35,498 nt of DNA from Oscillospiraceae bacterium (GTDB lineage Bacteria; Bacillota; Clostridia; Oscillospirales; Oscillospiraceae). The stretch's first letter is position 1, and each line of letters begins with the position of its first letter. A model generated the notes under the pieces. It did not search any database and was not told the origin of the DNA. It saw only the letters and a program-made list of their open reading frames with translations. The stretch lies in assembly GCA_024691985.1 (NCBI GenBank), contig JAILNC010000133.1:1-35498 (forward strand), in the 5' to 3' direction. This document shows positions 15,749 through 23,474 of this stretch, in pieces. The position numbers and the translations under genes were made by a program.

Positions 15749-15780
15749 AAAAATCCCGGAGCTTCAGCTCCGGGATTTTT
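15749..15780. terminator. Bidirectional intrinsic terminator
   Basis: A 14-bp stem (15749-15762 with 15767-15780) with TTCA loop, A-run at the start and T-run at the end. It serves both the plus-strand YfhO gene and the minus-strand surface-protein gene. Confidence 0.93.
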
Positions 15781-15794
15781 GCGGTATCGATACT

Positions 15795-17015
15795 TTATTT
15801 CTTGACGTGTCTGCCGCTGTAGGAGGCGGGCTTTTCCTTCGCCGCGCCGACGGAACCTGCCCGCGCCGCGCGCCCTCTCGACCTGCGGCGGACGGAGTCG
15901 GCGATCAGCACAAGGATCGTCAGCCCGACCAGGCCGCCGACGCCGCAGAGCGTCACCTTCAGCCACTGGTTCATCCCCTCGTAGGGCAGCTCGCGGCTGG
16001 CCGTGTAGCCGCAGACGGAGCAGACGCCGTTTTCGACGCCGGGCTCCTTTGCGCTCGCGCGCTTTTCCGTGGTCCATTCCATGACGTGCGCGCCCTGCTC
16101 GATCTTCTCGCCGCAGCTGCATTCGCGCCAGTGGAACGTGTCGTCAAAGGACCAGACGTCAGGGAACGCGTGCACATGCTCTTCCGCCGCCGCGCCGTCT
16201 GCGGACGCATCCTCCTCCGGCACCTCCGGGACGGGCTCGGGCGTAGGCTCAGGCGTCGGTTCGGGCGTAGGCTCGGGCGTCGCGGGGATCGGGTCGTGCT
16301 TGACGTGCAGCAGGGCGTAGTTGGAGTTGGCCTTCGACCAGGAGGCACCGAGGAAGGTGCAGTAGATATGCCAGCCGTCCATCTCGACGGGGACGTTGTA
16401 GATGGTCAGCGTGCTCTGGCCCTCGGGGTTGAGCGTGACGCCGCTGAAGATCGCGGGCAGTTCCGTCACATCGTAATCGTGCTTTGTCGCGGGGTCGTAG
16501 GCGTGCCACTGGTAGCCGACCGTGTAGGTGGCCGTGGCGGCAAAGGAGGCGATCCCGCCCGGATCCACAGTCTCGTCTCTCGGCTGCTTGACCACCGAGG
16601 GCAGCCAGATCTCCGCGCCATAGGTCCGGTACACGGTCATCACGCGGTGATCGTCGCTCATGACATAGTCGACCGGAATGTTGTTGAGATAGGCCGCCAC
16701 GGCGCCGTCGAACTCGAAGCCGTCGTAGGTGCCGAGCGTGATCTCCACCCGATAGGTCCCGGTGTCGAACTGCGTGACCGCATAGCCGGTGTTGACGTCG
16801 TACCACACATAGGAGGCGATATAGACGCCCGGGGTGCTGGTGCCCGCCGGGGAGAGCCCGACATCCATCAGCGCGACCGGCGTGTACTTCGTCGTGGTCA
16901 GCACCTTGGTGATGATCTGATCCGCGCTGGCCTTCATGGGAGACAGCGCCTGCAGCGTCAGACACAGGCACAGACAGAGCAGCGCCGTCACAAGCCGTCT
17001 TGTGCTTTTTCTCAT
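15795..17015 (-). CDS. Secreted, membrane-anchored surface protein with Ig-like region and PTPE repeats
   Basis: A 406-residue exported protein. Residues 1-31 are a signal peptide (RRLVTALLCLCLCLTLQAL, cleavage near ASA). The middle has beta-rich segments; VKQPRDETVDPGGIASFAATA (about 142-162) is a typical start of an immunoglobulin-like domain, with YQWH and a later WHIYC region. A PTPEPTPE-type linker spans about 247-265. A short Cys-rich module follows (HWRECSCGE, VCSVCGY), like the domains found next to linkers in Clostridia surface proteins, then a transmembrane helix near 350-370 and a basic tail. No LPxTG motif is visible, so anchoring is by the helix. The start has GAGGAG eight bases before ATG and its own promoter. 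Role probably adhesion or cell-surface structure; ligand unknown. Confidence 0.82.
   Translation of the reverse strand: MRKSTRRLVTALLCLCLCLTLQALSPMKASADQIITKVLTTTKYTPVALMDVGLSPAGTSTPGVYIASYVWYDVNTGYAVTQFDTGTYRVEITLGTYDGFEFDGAVAAYLNNIPVDYVMSDDHRVMTVYRTYGAEIWLPSVVKQPRDETVDPGGIASFAATATYTVGYQWHAYDPATKHDYDVTELPAIFSGVTLNPEGQSTLTIYNVPVEMDGWHIYCTFLGASWSKANSNYALLHVKHDPIPATPEPTPEPTPEPTPEPVPEVPEEDASADGAAAEEHVHAFPDVWSFDDTFHWRECSCGEKIEQGAHVMEWTTEKRASAKEPGVENGVCSVCGYTASRELPYEGMNQWLKVTLCGVGGLVGLTILVLIADSVRRRSRGRAARAGSVGAAKEKPASYSGRHVKK
16225..16290 (-). repeat. Coding repeat for PTPE linker
   Basis: Twelve-base coding units (complement of ggctcgggcgta and variants) repeated about four times encode the Pro-Thr-Glu linker of the surface protein. 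Such repeats can change copy number by slippage. Confidence 0.85.
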
Positions 17016-17071
17016 CTTCGACTCTCCTCTCTGTCCCGGATCGGGGAAAACGATTTCAGTTTCTTTTTTAA

Positions 17072-17100
17072 ATTATATGCCTCCGCCCGCTCCGGGTCAA
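17072..17100 (-). promoter_or_regulatory. Promoter of the surface-protein gene
   Basis: Minus strand TTGACC (17100-17095), 17-base spacer, perfect TATAAT (17077-17072). It diverges from the mnmG promoter 34 bases away. Confidence 0.8.
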
Positions 17101-17133
17101 GAAATAAATTCCCTTTTTTGATTCATCCGATAT

Positions 17134-17162
17134 TTGACGGCAGGCTCTCCCGATGGTACAAT
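17134..17162 (+). promoter_or_regulatory. Promoter of mnmG-mnmA
   Basis: TTGACG (17134-17139), 17 bases, TACAAT (17157-17162), with the TTG start of mnmG 30 bases downstream. Confidence 0.8.
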
Positions 17163-17191
17163 GAATTGCCTTTTTGAAAGAGGTGGTACTT

Positions 17192-19066
17192 TTGATCTTA
17201 TACGATGCCGGAAGCTGCGACGTGGCGGTCGTGGGCGCGGGCCACGCGGGGATCGAGGCGGCGCTCGCCTCGGCGCGTCTGGGGCTGGACACGCTCTGCT
17301 TCACCGTCAACCTCGACTCCGTGGGCAACATGCCCTGCAATCCCGCCATCGGCGGCACGGGCAAGGGCCATCTCGTGCGCGAGCTCGACGCGCTCGGCGG
17401 CGAGATGGCGAAGGCGGCGGACAAGGCCTGCATCCAGTACCGGATGCTCAATCTCGGCAAGGGTCCGGCCGTCCACTCCCTGCGCGCGCAGGCTGACAGG
17501 CGGCGCTACCAGCAGGTGATGAAGCACACGCTCGAGCAGCAGGAGCATCTGCGCGTCAAGCAGGCCGAGGTCGTGGACGTCGGCCTGGACGAGCGCGGGG
17601 CGGTCTGCTCGGTGACAACGTACACGGGGGCGGTCTACCGTTGCCGCGCACTCATCGTCGCCTCCGGCACCTATCTCGGCGGGCGCACCATCGTGGGCGA
17701 GGTCCTGCGCGACTCCGGGCCCGACGGGCTGGCCCCGGCGCTGGCGCTGTCGGAGCGTCTCTCGGCGCTCGGCCTCGGGCTGCGCCGCTTCAAGACCGGC
17801 ACGCCGCCCCGGGTCAACGCCCGCACGGTGGATTTTACCGAAATGGAGCTCCAGCCCGGCGACCCGGAGCCCGAGCCCTTCTCCTTCTCCACCCCCGAGC
17901 CGCCCGTCAACCGCGCTGTGTGCTATCTCACCTACACCAACGAGCGCACACACGAGATCATACGCGCCAATCTCGACCGCAGCCCCATCTATTCCGGCGT
18001 CATCGAGGGCGTCGGTCCGCGCTACTGCCCGAGCATCGAGACCAAGGTCATGACCTTCCCCGACAAGACGCGCCACCAGCTCTTTGTGGAGCCGATGGGC
18101 CTCGAGACCGAGGAGCTGTACATCCAGGGCTTCTCCTCCTCCCTGCCGGAGGAGGTGCAGGTGCAGATGCTGCACACGATCCCCGGACTCGAGCACGCGG
18201 AGATGACGCGCTGCGCCTATGCCATCGAGTACGACTGCGTCGACCCGACGGAGCTGTACCCAACGCTTGAGAGCAAAAGGATCCCCGGCCTCTACGGGGC
18301 CGGACAGTTCAACGGCTCCTCCGGCTATGAGGAGGCCGCGGTGCAGGGCTTTGTGGCCGGGGTCAACGCCGCGCGGAAGCTCAAGGGGCAGACGCCCTTC
18401 ATCCTGCAGCGCTGCGACGGCTATATCGGCACGCTCATCGACGATCTGGTCACCAAGGGCACGAACGAGCCCTACCGCATGATGACCTCGCGCAGCGAGT
18501 ACCGCCTGCTGCACCGGCAGGACAACGCTGACCAGCGTCTGGCGGGCATGGGCCGTGAGCTCGGGCTGGTCAGCGAGGCACAATATCAGAGAGTGTTGGA
18601 CAAGTACGCCGCCGTGGAGCGTGAGCTTGCGCGCCTCGAGGCGTACCACGTCGGCCCGTCCGAAACGCTCAACGCCCTGCTCGTCTCCCGCGGCACCGCC
18701 CCCATCGATGCAGGCTTTTCGCTCGCGGACCTGCTGCGGCGTCCGCAGCTGGCCTATGCCGACCTCGCCGCTTTCGACCCGGAGCGCCCCGCTCTGCCGA
18801 GGGCGGTGACGCAGCAGGTCGAGATCCGCCTCAAGTATGACGGGTACATCCGCCGACAGCTGAGGCAGGTGGAGGAATTTGCCCGCATGGAGGCGAAAAA
18901 GCTCCCGCCCGATCTCGACTACAGGGCCATCACGGGCCTGCGTCTCGAGGCGAGGGAGAAGCTGGAAAAGATACGTCCCGAGAACTTCGGGCAGGCCAGC
19001 CGCATCTCCGGCGTGTCCCCGGCGGACATCTCGGTGCTGATGATCTGGCTGGAGGGCAGACGATGA
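17192..19066 (+). CDS. mnmG: tRNA uridine-5-carboxymethylaminomethyl synthesis enzyme MnmG
   Basis: MnmG (GidA) binds FAD and, with MnmE, installs the (carboxymethyl)aminomethyl group at C5 of wobble uridine in tRNAs reading two-box codons. The product has 624 residues, the normal length. Seen: the FAD loop [16 protein letters not shown] (12-27), the signature [21 protein letters not shown] (inside 50-75), the catalytic-site Cys region, and the C-terminal helical part ending [15 protein letters not shown]...[17 protein letters not shown]. The start is set by the SD: GAGGTGG precedes the TTG at 17192, whereas the in-frame TTG at 17174 lies before that SD. The stop overlaps the mnmA start (ATGA). 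mnmE is not in the window. Confidence 0.96.
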   Translation: MILYDAGSCDVAVVGAGHAGIEAALASARLGLDTLCFTVNLDSVGNMPCNPAIGGTGKGHLVRELDALGGEMAKAADKACIQYRMLNLGKGPAVHSLRAQADRRRYQQVMKHTLEQQEHLRVKQAEVVDVGLDERGAVCSVTTYTGAVYRCRALIVASGTYLGGRTIVGEVLRDSGPDGLAPALALSERLSALGLGLRRFKTGTPPRVNARTVDFTEMELQPGDPEPEPFSFSTPEPPVNRAVCYLTYTNERTHEIIRANLDRSPIYSGVIEGVGPRYCPSIETKVMTFPDKTRHQLFVEPMGLETEELYIQGFSSSLPEEVQVQMLHTIPGLEHAEMTRCAYAIEYDCVDPTELYPTLESKRIPGLYGAGQFNGSSGYEEAAVQGFVAGVNAARKLKGQTPFILQRCDGYIGTLIDDLVTKGTNEPYRMMTSRSEYRLLHRQDNADQRLAGMGRELGLVSEAQYQRVLDKYAAVERELARLEAYHVGPSETLNALLVSRGTAPIDAGFSLADLLRRPQLAYADLAAFDPERPALPRAVTQQVEIRLKYDGYIRRQLRQVEEFARMEAKKLPPDLDYRAITGLRLEAREKLEKIRPENFGQASRISGVSPADISVLMIWLEGRR

Positions 19067-20079
19067 ACACGGTCGTTCTGGGTTTTTCCGGCGGGGTGGA
19101 CTCCGCCGTCTCGGCCGTGCTGCTGCAAAGAGCGGGCTTCACGGTGCAGGGGGTCTACCTCGACAACGCCGATAAAGCCGCGCGCAGCTATGCCGTCGAC
19201 GCGGCCGAGCGCATGGGCATCCCCCTCAGCGTCGTGGACGTGCACGCTGAACTGGAGGAGAAGGTCTGCCGTCCGTTCACGGCGTCCTATCTCCGGGGCG
19301 AGACGCCTAACCCCTGCATCCTCTGCAACCCGACGCTGAAATTCCCCGCCCTGCTGCGCGAGGCCGACCGTCTCGGCGCGGAACTCGCCGCCACGGGCCA
19401 CTATGCCCGGGCGGAAAAGGGCGCGCTGTACAAGGGCCGCCCCGCCAACGATCAGAGCTATATGCTCTGCCGCCTGACAGGGGAGCAGGTCTCACGCCTG
19501 ATCCTCCCGCTCGGCGCTTACGAGAAAACGCAGGTGCGCGCGATGGCCGAGGAATTCGGCCTTCCCGCCGCCCACAAGAAGGACAGCATGGAGATCTGCT
19601 TCATCCCGGATAGGGATTATGTAAACTGGCTGTCCGAACGGGCGGCTTTGCCCGGCCCGGGGGACTTTGTCTTCCACGGGCAGGTCGTCGGGCGGCATGA
19701 GGGCGTCGTGCGCTGGACGGTGGGCCAGCGCGTGCCCGGTCTTCACGAGGGCCGCAAGCTCTATGTCTCCCGCATCGACGCGGCGGAAAACCGCATCGAG
19801 CTTGCGCTGTGGGAGGAGCTGTTCAAAACGGAGCTCACGGCGCGCGATTTCAACTGGCTCGTCGAGCCGCCCTTCGTTGCGCCGCTCTGCGCGAGCGTGC
19901 GCGTGCGCCACACGAAGTGGGAGGAGCCGCGCTGCAGCGTCCTCGCCCTGCCGGACGGCTCGGCCCGCATCTCCTGCGAGAGCCCGGTCCGCGCCCCCGC
20001 CCCCGGGCAGAGCGCCGTTTTGTACGCGGGCGAGCGCCTCATAGGAGGCGGGTTTATCAGTGAAAACGAAATCCAGTAG
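19063..20079 (+). CDS. mnmA: tRNA-specific 2-thiouridylase MnmA
   Basis: MnmA adenylates C2 of wobble uridine 34 and transfers sulfur to make 2-thiouridine, acting on the same tRNAs as MnmG. It has 338 residues, slightly shorter than the usual 360 or so. Seen: the PP-loop [15 protein letters not shown] (7-21), the nucleophile in [12 protein letters not shown] (C88), TGHYAR (111-116), the persulfide Cys in [11 protein letters not shown] (C179), and the C-terminal beta-barrel with [16 protein letters not shown]. The start overlaps the mnmG stop by four bases, so the two modifications at U34 are co-expressed. The stop codon lies inside the first copy of a 31-bp repeat (see the 20074 entry). Confidence 0.95.
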   Translation: MNTVVLGFSGGVDSAVSAVLLQRAGFTVQGVYLDNADKAARSYAVDAAERMGIPLSVVDVHAELEEKVCRPFTASYLRGETPNPCILCNPTLKFPALLREADRLGAELAATGHYARAEKGALYKGRPANDQSYMLCRLTGEQVSRLILPLGAYEKTQVRAMAEEFGLPAAHKKDSMEICFIPDRDYVNWLSERAALPGPGDFVFHGQVVGRHEGVVRWTVGQRVPGLHEGRKLYVSRIDAAENRIELALWEELFKTELTARDFNWLVEPPFVAPLCASVRVRHTKWEEPRCSVLALPDGSARISCESPVRAPAPGQSAVLYAGERLIGGGFISENEIQ

Positions 20080-20342
20080 TGGAGGGGCAAGCCCCTCCAC
20101 TGCTCAGCTTGGCAAAAAAGTCCGATTTGGACTTTTTTGACTGCGCTTCGCCGCCGCGCATTTTGCTTTATAGCAAAATGCGATTATCTGAAAAAGCCTG
20201 AAAAATCAGGCTTTTTCAGACGGCGGTTTATCAAACTCGAGGCGGGCCTTGCCCCCTCGAGCTCCCCTGCTGCTCTGTCACCGAACATTGCAGCAAGCTT
20301 TTTGACAGTCTCAGTAGTGGAGGGGCAAGCCCCTCCACTGCT
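20074..20342. repeat. Non-coding hairpin cluster bounded by identical 31-bp direct repeats
   Basis: The same 31 bases occur at 20074-20104 and 20312-20342; each contains an 11-bp GC-rich inverted repeat (for example 20078-20088 with 20091-20101). Between them are four more perfect or near-perfect stems: 20113-20123/20129-20139, 20157-20167/20172-20182, 20187-20201/20206-20220 (15 bp, AAAA loop), and 20236-20247/20251-20261 (one bulge), plus crossing 6-bp pairings at 20268-20308. There is no open frame of note and no transposase. Each of the two copies touches a gene end: the first holds the mnmA stop, the second lies just past the stop of the minus-strand gene. It looks like a structured intergenic repeat element or terminator cluster. 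Family unknown to me. Confidence 0.85.
20113..20139 (+). terminator. Intrinsic terminator for mnmG-mnmA
   Basis: An 11-bp stem (20113-20123 with 20129-20139) with an A-run on the left and six T on the right of the loop, 34 bases after the mnmA stop. The symmetrical A/T runs make it usable from both strands. Confidence 0.75.
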
Positions 20343-20344
20343 TT

Positions 20345-20893
20345 TTACACCGTCGAATAGTTCCCCTCGGCGTCGTAGTAGAGCACAGGCGCGACGCCCG
20401 TCACGAGCAGCACCATGTCCCCCGGCGTGGAGGCATAGCCTGTCCGGCCCCAGCAGCGCTCAATGCGCAGCGGCTTCGACAGCACCCCGCCCCAGGCCCA
20501 GTCCGGCACCGTGTTCTCGATATAGCCGCGCAGCCTCGCACGGAAGGCGGCCGCGTCCGTCACCGCGCCGATGCGCCTGTCGCCCAGGATCACGTTCTCG
20601 CGCAGCGCGACGCCCTCTGTCGCGCGCAGCAGCGCGTCCGTGAGCGGTCGGGCCTCCTCCGCCGGCTTTCGCAGCGTCAGCCGCAGGCGGCGCTTCGCCT
20701 CCGGGAGCGCGGCGTTCCTCGGCAGGATCTCCTCCGCCGCGGCTCGCGCGGCGTCCTCGGCCCGTTTCACGGCCCCGGCCGAGCAGCCGAGGGCGAGCGT
20801 CTCGCCCGCCACCTCGACGTCGTACTGCACGCGCAGATTCGCCGCCGCGCACAATAGCAGCGCCGCGAGCAGCAGCATGGTTTTTTTGAGCAC
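20345..20893 (-). CDS. Small exported protein of unknown function
   Basis: A 182-residue protein. The start is the GTG at 20893: AAGGAGG lies eight bases before it, while two upstream in-frame ATGs (20917 and 20899) lie before or only two bases after the SD. With this start, a clean signal sequence appears (MLKKTMLLLAALLLCAAANL). The mature part has Ala/Arg-rich helices (about 37-100), then NVILGDRRIGAVTDAAAFRARL (about 101-122), GGVLSKPLRIERCWG (about 136-150) and a C-terminal LVTGVAPVLYYDAEGNYSTV. The tail resembles spacer regions in Clostridia cell-wall hydrolases, a weak impression only. No catalytic motif is visible. It has its own promoter. Possibly an envelope or sporulation-related protein; not assignable. 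Confidence 0.7.
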   Translation of the reverse strand: MLKKTMLLLAALLLCAAANLRVQYDVEVAGETLALGCSAGAVKRAEDAARAAAEEILPRNAALPEAKRRLRLTLRKPAEEARPLTDALLRATEGVALRENVILGDRRIGAVTDAAAFRARLRGYIENTVPDWAWGGVLSKPLRIERCWGRTGYASTPGDMVLLVTGVAPVLYYDAEGNYSTV

Positions 20894-20912
20894 TGCCATC
20901 ACCTCCTTGGTT

Positions 20913-20941
20913 AACATAATCTATTTCCCATTCCCGGTCAA
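20913..20941 (-). promoter_or_regulatory. Promoter of the small exported protein gene
   Basis: Minus strand TTGACC (20941-20936), 17 bases, TATGTT (20918-20913). The -10 overlaps the codons of the rejected upstream ATG start, supporting the GTG start at 20893. Confidence 0.6.
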
Positions 20942-20972
20942 GGGCTTCGGCAAAAGCTCTCAGAACAAAGCC

Positions 20973-21599
20973 TTATCCGAGGCAATCCGCCGTTTCCGCC
21001 GCCTCCGCCTCTGTGGCGGAGACCTCGTAGGCCACGCGCTCGCTTGGCCCTTCCTCCGTGAGCTTGATGTAGCTGCGGCTCTGGAAGCGCCCCTCGAGGC
21101 GAAGCGCCGTGCCGACCGGCCAGCGCGCCGCCTCACACGCACGCTGGCCCCAGCAGATGCAGGGCAGATAGTCCGAGCGCCCGTAGCTGCGTCTGACCGC
21201 CAGCATCAGATCGCAGATGTCCCGCCCCATGGGCGTTACGCGCAGATTCGGCGTCCGGCACAGCGTGCCCGTTAGCCGGACAAGGTTCTCGTCGGGGCCG
21301 TCGCAGAGCAGCAGCTCCCGGGCGAGCACCGTGAGCACGAGCTTCGCCCCCGCGCCCCTGCGGTTGTTGTAGCTGCGCAGCTGCCCCGTGATCAGCAGCT
21401 TTTCCCGCTCGGCGGCCTCCACGGCCCCGAGCTGCGCCTGCCGCAGCACGATGTTGAGCGTATCGCTGTTCCCCGACAGACGCTGCACCTGCAGCGGGAA
21501 GGTATAAAAGCGTTCGCCGCGGCTCTCGTGGGAGAACGCCGGCGTCCCGGCGAGGGTTCCGCGGAGTCTGACCGCATTGCATTCCGTCGTTCGTTCCAT
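20973..21599 (-). CDS. SSB-like protein with two OB-fold domains
   Basis: A 208-residue protein of the single-stranded DNA-binding class. The first OB-fold (about 8-98) has RLRGTLAGTPAFSHESRGERFYTFPLQV and a strand LLITGQLRSYNN. The second (about 107-200) repeats the pattern: LVRLTGTLCRTPNLRVTPMGRDICDLMLAV, YLPCICWGQ and ALRLEGRFQSR. The acidic C-terminal tip (DDDIPF-like) of canonical replication SSB is absent; the end is EAEAAETADCLG. It is therefore probably an accessory SSB/PriB-like protein, not the essential one. The start could be ATG 21599 or an in-frame ATG at 21632; I chose 21599 because homology-like residues begin there. It runs toward the small exported protein gene, 79 bases on, which has its own promoter. 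Confidence 0.78.
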   Translation of the reverse strand: MERTTECNAVRLRGTLAGTPAFSHESRGERFYTFPLQVQRLSGNSDTLNIVLRQAQLGAVEAAEREKLLITGQLRSYNNRRGAGAKLVLTVLARELLLCDGPDENLVRLTGTLCRTPNLRVTPMGRDICDLMLAVRRSYGRSDYLPCICWGQRACEAARWPVGTALRLEGRFQSRSYIKLTEEGPSERVAYEVSATEAEAAETADCLG

Positions 21600-21650
21600 G
21601 GCCTGTGCCGTCCTTTTCGCTTGATGGTCCATCCTATTCGCACACAGCAC

Positions 21651-21679
21651 TTGAATATGCCCGCCGGAGGCGGTATAAT
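21651..21679 (+). promoter_or_regulatory. Promoter of deoC
   Basis: TTGAAT (21651-21656), 17 bases, perfect TATAAT (21674-21679); ATG 38 bases downstream. Confidence 0.8.
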
Positions 21680-21716
21680 AAAAGCATCCGAACAACACAA
21701 AAAAAGGAGAATCTTT

Positions 21717-22400
21717 ATGGATATCAGTGAAATCCTGGAAAAATGCGACCATACCCTCCTGCGCGTCGACTGCACGAGCGAGGAGATCCGCGCCCTCTGC
21801 GACCAAGCCATACGCTACAACTGCGCCAGCGTCTGCATCCCGCCCTGCCATGTCGCGGGGGCGAAGCGCTACGTGGGCGACAGGCTCAAGATCTGCACGG
21901 TCATCGGCTTCCCCAACGGCTACAGCACCTCGGCCGTCAAAGCCTTCGAGGCCGCGGACGCGGTGAAAAACGGCGCCGACGAGATCGACATGGTCATCAA
22001 CATCTCCATGGTCAAGGACGGCTGCTGGGTGGACGTGGCCAACGACATCCGCGCCGTGCGCGAGGCCATCCCCGGCAAGCTGCTGAAGGTCATCATCGAG
22101 TGCTGCCTGCTGACCGAGGAGGAGAAGCTGCACCTGTGCAAAATCGTCTCCGACTCCGGCGCGGAGTACATCAAGACCTCCACCGGCTTTTCCAAGGGCG
22201 GCGCGACGCGGGAGGACGTCAATCTCATGCGGCAGAACTGCTCCCCCGCCGTCAAGGTCAAGGCCGCGGGCGGCATCTCCTCTCTCCAGGACGCGGAGGA
22301 CTTCATCAATCTCGGCGCCGAACGTCTCGGCACCAGCCGCATCGTCAAGCTCGCCATGGAGCAGGAGCAGCTCGCCGGCGCCCCGGACGAAAAATACTGA
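21717..22400 (+). CDS. deoC: Deoxyribose-phosphate aldolase
   Basis: DeoC cleaves 2-deoxyribose 5-phosphate to glyceraldehyde 3-phosphate and acetaldehyde in deoxynucleoside breakdown. It is a 227-residue TIM barrel. The Schiff-base lysine is K153 in YIKTSTGFSKGG; supporting residues are D91 in EIDMVIN and K182 in VKAAGGI. DHTLLR (11-16) is the usual N-terminal motif. AAAAAGGAG stands seven bases before the ATG. It is monocistronic with its own promoter and stands next to infC, whose promoter begins 10 bases after the stop; no separate terminator was seen between them. No other deo genes are in the window. Confidence 0.95.
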   Translation: MDISEILEKCDHTLLRVDCTSEEIRALCDQAIRYNCASVCIPPCHVAGAKRYVGDRLKICTVIGFPNGYSTSAVKAFEAADAVKNGADEIDMVINISMVKDGCWVDVANDIRAVREAIPGKLLKVIIECCLLTEEEKLHLCKIVSDSGAEYIKTSTGFSKGGATREDVNLMRQNCSPAVKVKAAGGISSLQDAEDFINLGAERLGTSRIVKLAMEQEQLAGAPDEKY

Positions 22401-22409
22401 AAAAAACAC

Positions 22410-22438
22410 TTGACATCGGTCTGCAGGCCTGTTATATT
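22410..22438 (+). promoter_or_regulatory. Promoter of infC-rpmI-rplT
   Basis: Perfect TTGACA (22410-22415), 17 bases, TATATT (22433-22438). Confidence 0.88.
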
Positions 22439-22444
22439 ACATAA

Positions 22445-22590
22445 GCTAAAACAAAGAAGGTACGGCATCCACCCTGCCTCACCCGGCGGCAACTGCGCCA
22501 GCCGCGGTCAATAAGCACCGCCCTCTGTATGGGGGGACGACTGTGTCTTTACGCCCGGATGCCGTGCATCCGGGTTTTCATTTTTTCGGA
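22445..22590 (+). promoter_or_regulatory. Structured leader with attenuator before infC
   Basis: About 150 bases of untranslated leader end in an intrinsic terminator: stem 22554-22562 with 22566-22574, then TTTTCATTTTTT, placed directly before the infC SD. In Firmicutes this operon is controlled by an L20-binding leader (L20 leader RNA) that switches between terminator and antiterminator; position and operon match. A second GC-rich stem lies around 22519-22538. I could not verify the L20 site by covariance. Confidence 0.65.
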
Positions 22591-22600
22591 GGTGTTCATC

Positions 22601-23188
22601 ATCGCAAACGCTGCCCATCAAATCAACGAAGAGATCCTTGACAAAGAGGTACGCCTGATCGGCGATCAGGGCGAGCAGCTGGGCATCATGTCCGCAGAGG
22701 CCGCCATGCAGATCGCGGTGGAGCGCGACATGGACCTGGTCAAGATCGCTCCGGGCTCCAATCCCCCCGTCTGCAAGATCATGGACTACGGCAAGTTCCG
22801 TTTCGAGCAGACCAAGCGGGAGAAGGAAGCCAAGAAGAATCAGCGTGTGATCGAGATCAAGGAGATCCGGATGTCCCCCGGCATCGACACCAACGATTTC
22901 AACACCAAGCTCAAGAACGCCCTGAAATTCCTCGGCGACGGCGACAGGGTGAAGGTCAGCGTGCGCTTCCGCGGCAGGGAGATGGCGCATACCGAGATCG
23001 GCGCAGTGCTGCTGAAGGACTTCGCGGCGCAGTGCGCGGAGATCGCGAATCTGGACAAGGCCCCGAAGCTGGAGGGGCGGAACATGTCGATGTTCCTTTC
23101 GCCGAAGCCCGCCGCTCCGGCGAAGAAGCCGGCGAAGCCCAAGCAGCCGAAGCCCGAGGCCGAGAGCAAGGCCGGGTCCGAGGCTTAA
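22601..23188 (+). CDS. infC: Translation initiation factor IF-3, apparent AUC start
   Basis: IF-3 binds the 30S subunit, prevents 50S joining and checks start codons. The product is 195 residues: HQINEEILDKEVRLIGDQGEQLGIMS (N-domain start, within about 6-32), PPVCKIMDYGKFRFEQTKREKEAKKNQ (hinge) and KEIRMSPGIDTNDFNTKL...RVKVSVRFRGREM (C-domain), then an Ala/Pro/Lys tail. No ATG fits: the in-frame ATG at 22529 lies before the leader terminator. GGAGG at 22588-22592 is eight bases before the ATC at 22601 (and five before another ATC at 22598); an in-frame GTG at 22592 overlaps the SD. IF-3 genes are known for rare start codons (AUU in E. coli), through which IF-3 represses its own synthesis, so AUC is credible here. 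Confidence 0.93.
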   Translation: MANAAHQINEEILDKEVRLIGDQGEQLGIMSAEAAMQIAVERDMDLVKIAPGSNPPVCKIMDYGKFRFEQTKREKEAKKNQRVIEIKEIRMSPGIDTNDFNTKLKNALKFLGDGDRVKVSVRFRGREMAHTEIGAVLLKDFAAQCAEIANLDKAPKLEGRNMSMFLSPKPAAPAKKPAKPKQPKPEAESKAGSEA

Positions 23189-23245
23189 TTCACCACGCAT
23201 ACAGCGGGAGAGATCCCTGTATTGATTACGGAAGGAGAAACGATC

Positions 23246-23443
23246 ATGCCCAAACTGAAGACGCACAGCGGTGCCAAGAAGAGATTCAATCTCACCAAGA
23301 CCGGTAAGGTAAAGCGCGCACACGCTTACAAGAGCCATATCCTCACGAAGAAGAGCACGAAGCGCTGCCGCCGTCTGCGCTCGGAGACCTATGCCGACGT
23401 GACGAACGTAGCGACCATCAAGAAAATGATCCCTTACAAATAA
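23246..23443 (+). CDS. rpmI: 50S ribosomal protein L35
   Basis: A 65-residue basic protein with the L35 signature [20 protein letters not shown] (1-20) and [11 protein letters not shown] (about 35-45), ending [15 protein letters not shown] precedes the ATG by seven bases. Middle gene of infC-rpmI-rplT, 57 bases after infC and 31 before rplT; expressed from the infC promoter and subject to the leader. Confidence 0.97.
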   Translation: MPKLKTHSGAKKRFNLTKTGKVKRAHAYKSHILTKKSTKRCRRLRSETYADVTNVATIKKMIPYK

Positions 23444-23474
23444 GGGCTGACGCACACTATAGGAGGATATTGAA

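Noticed and set aside
16225-16290. Possible CRISPR-like short repeats
   Set aside because: Units are contiguous, in frame and encode the PTPE linker; no spacers.
17198-18649. Minus-strand frame of 483 codons over mnmG
   Set aside because: Antisense to a conserved enzyme with all motifs; no SD or homology-like segments.
20074-20342. Insertion sequence or attachment sites
   Set aside because: No transposase or integrase and the repeats are themselves inverted-repeat hairpins.
20345-20917. SpoIIR (sporulation protein) assignment
   Set aside because: The characteristic N-terminal SpoIIR motif (IRFHVxANSD type) is absent.
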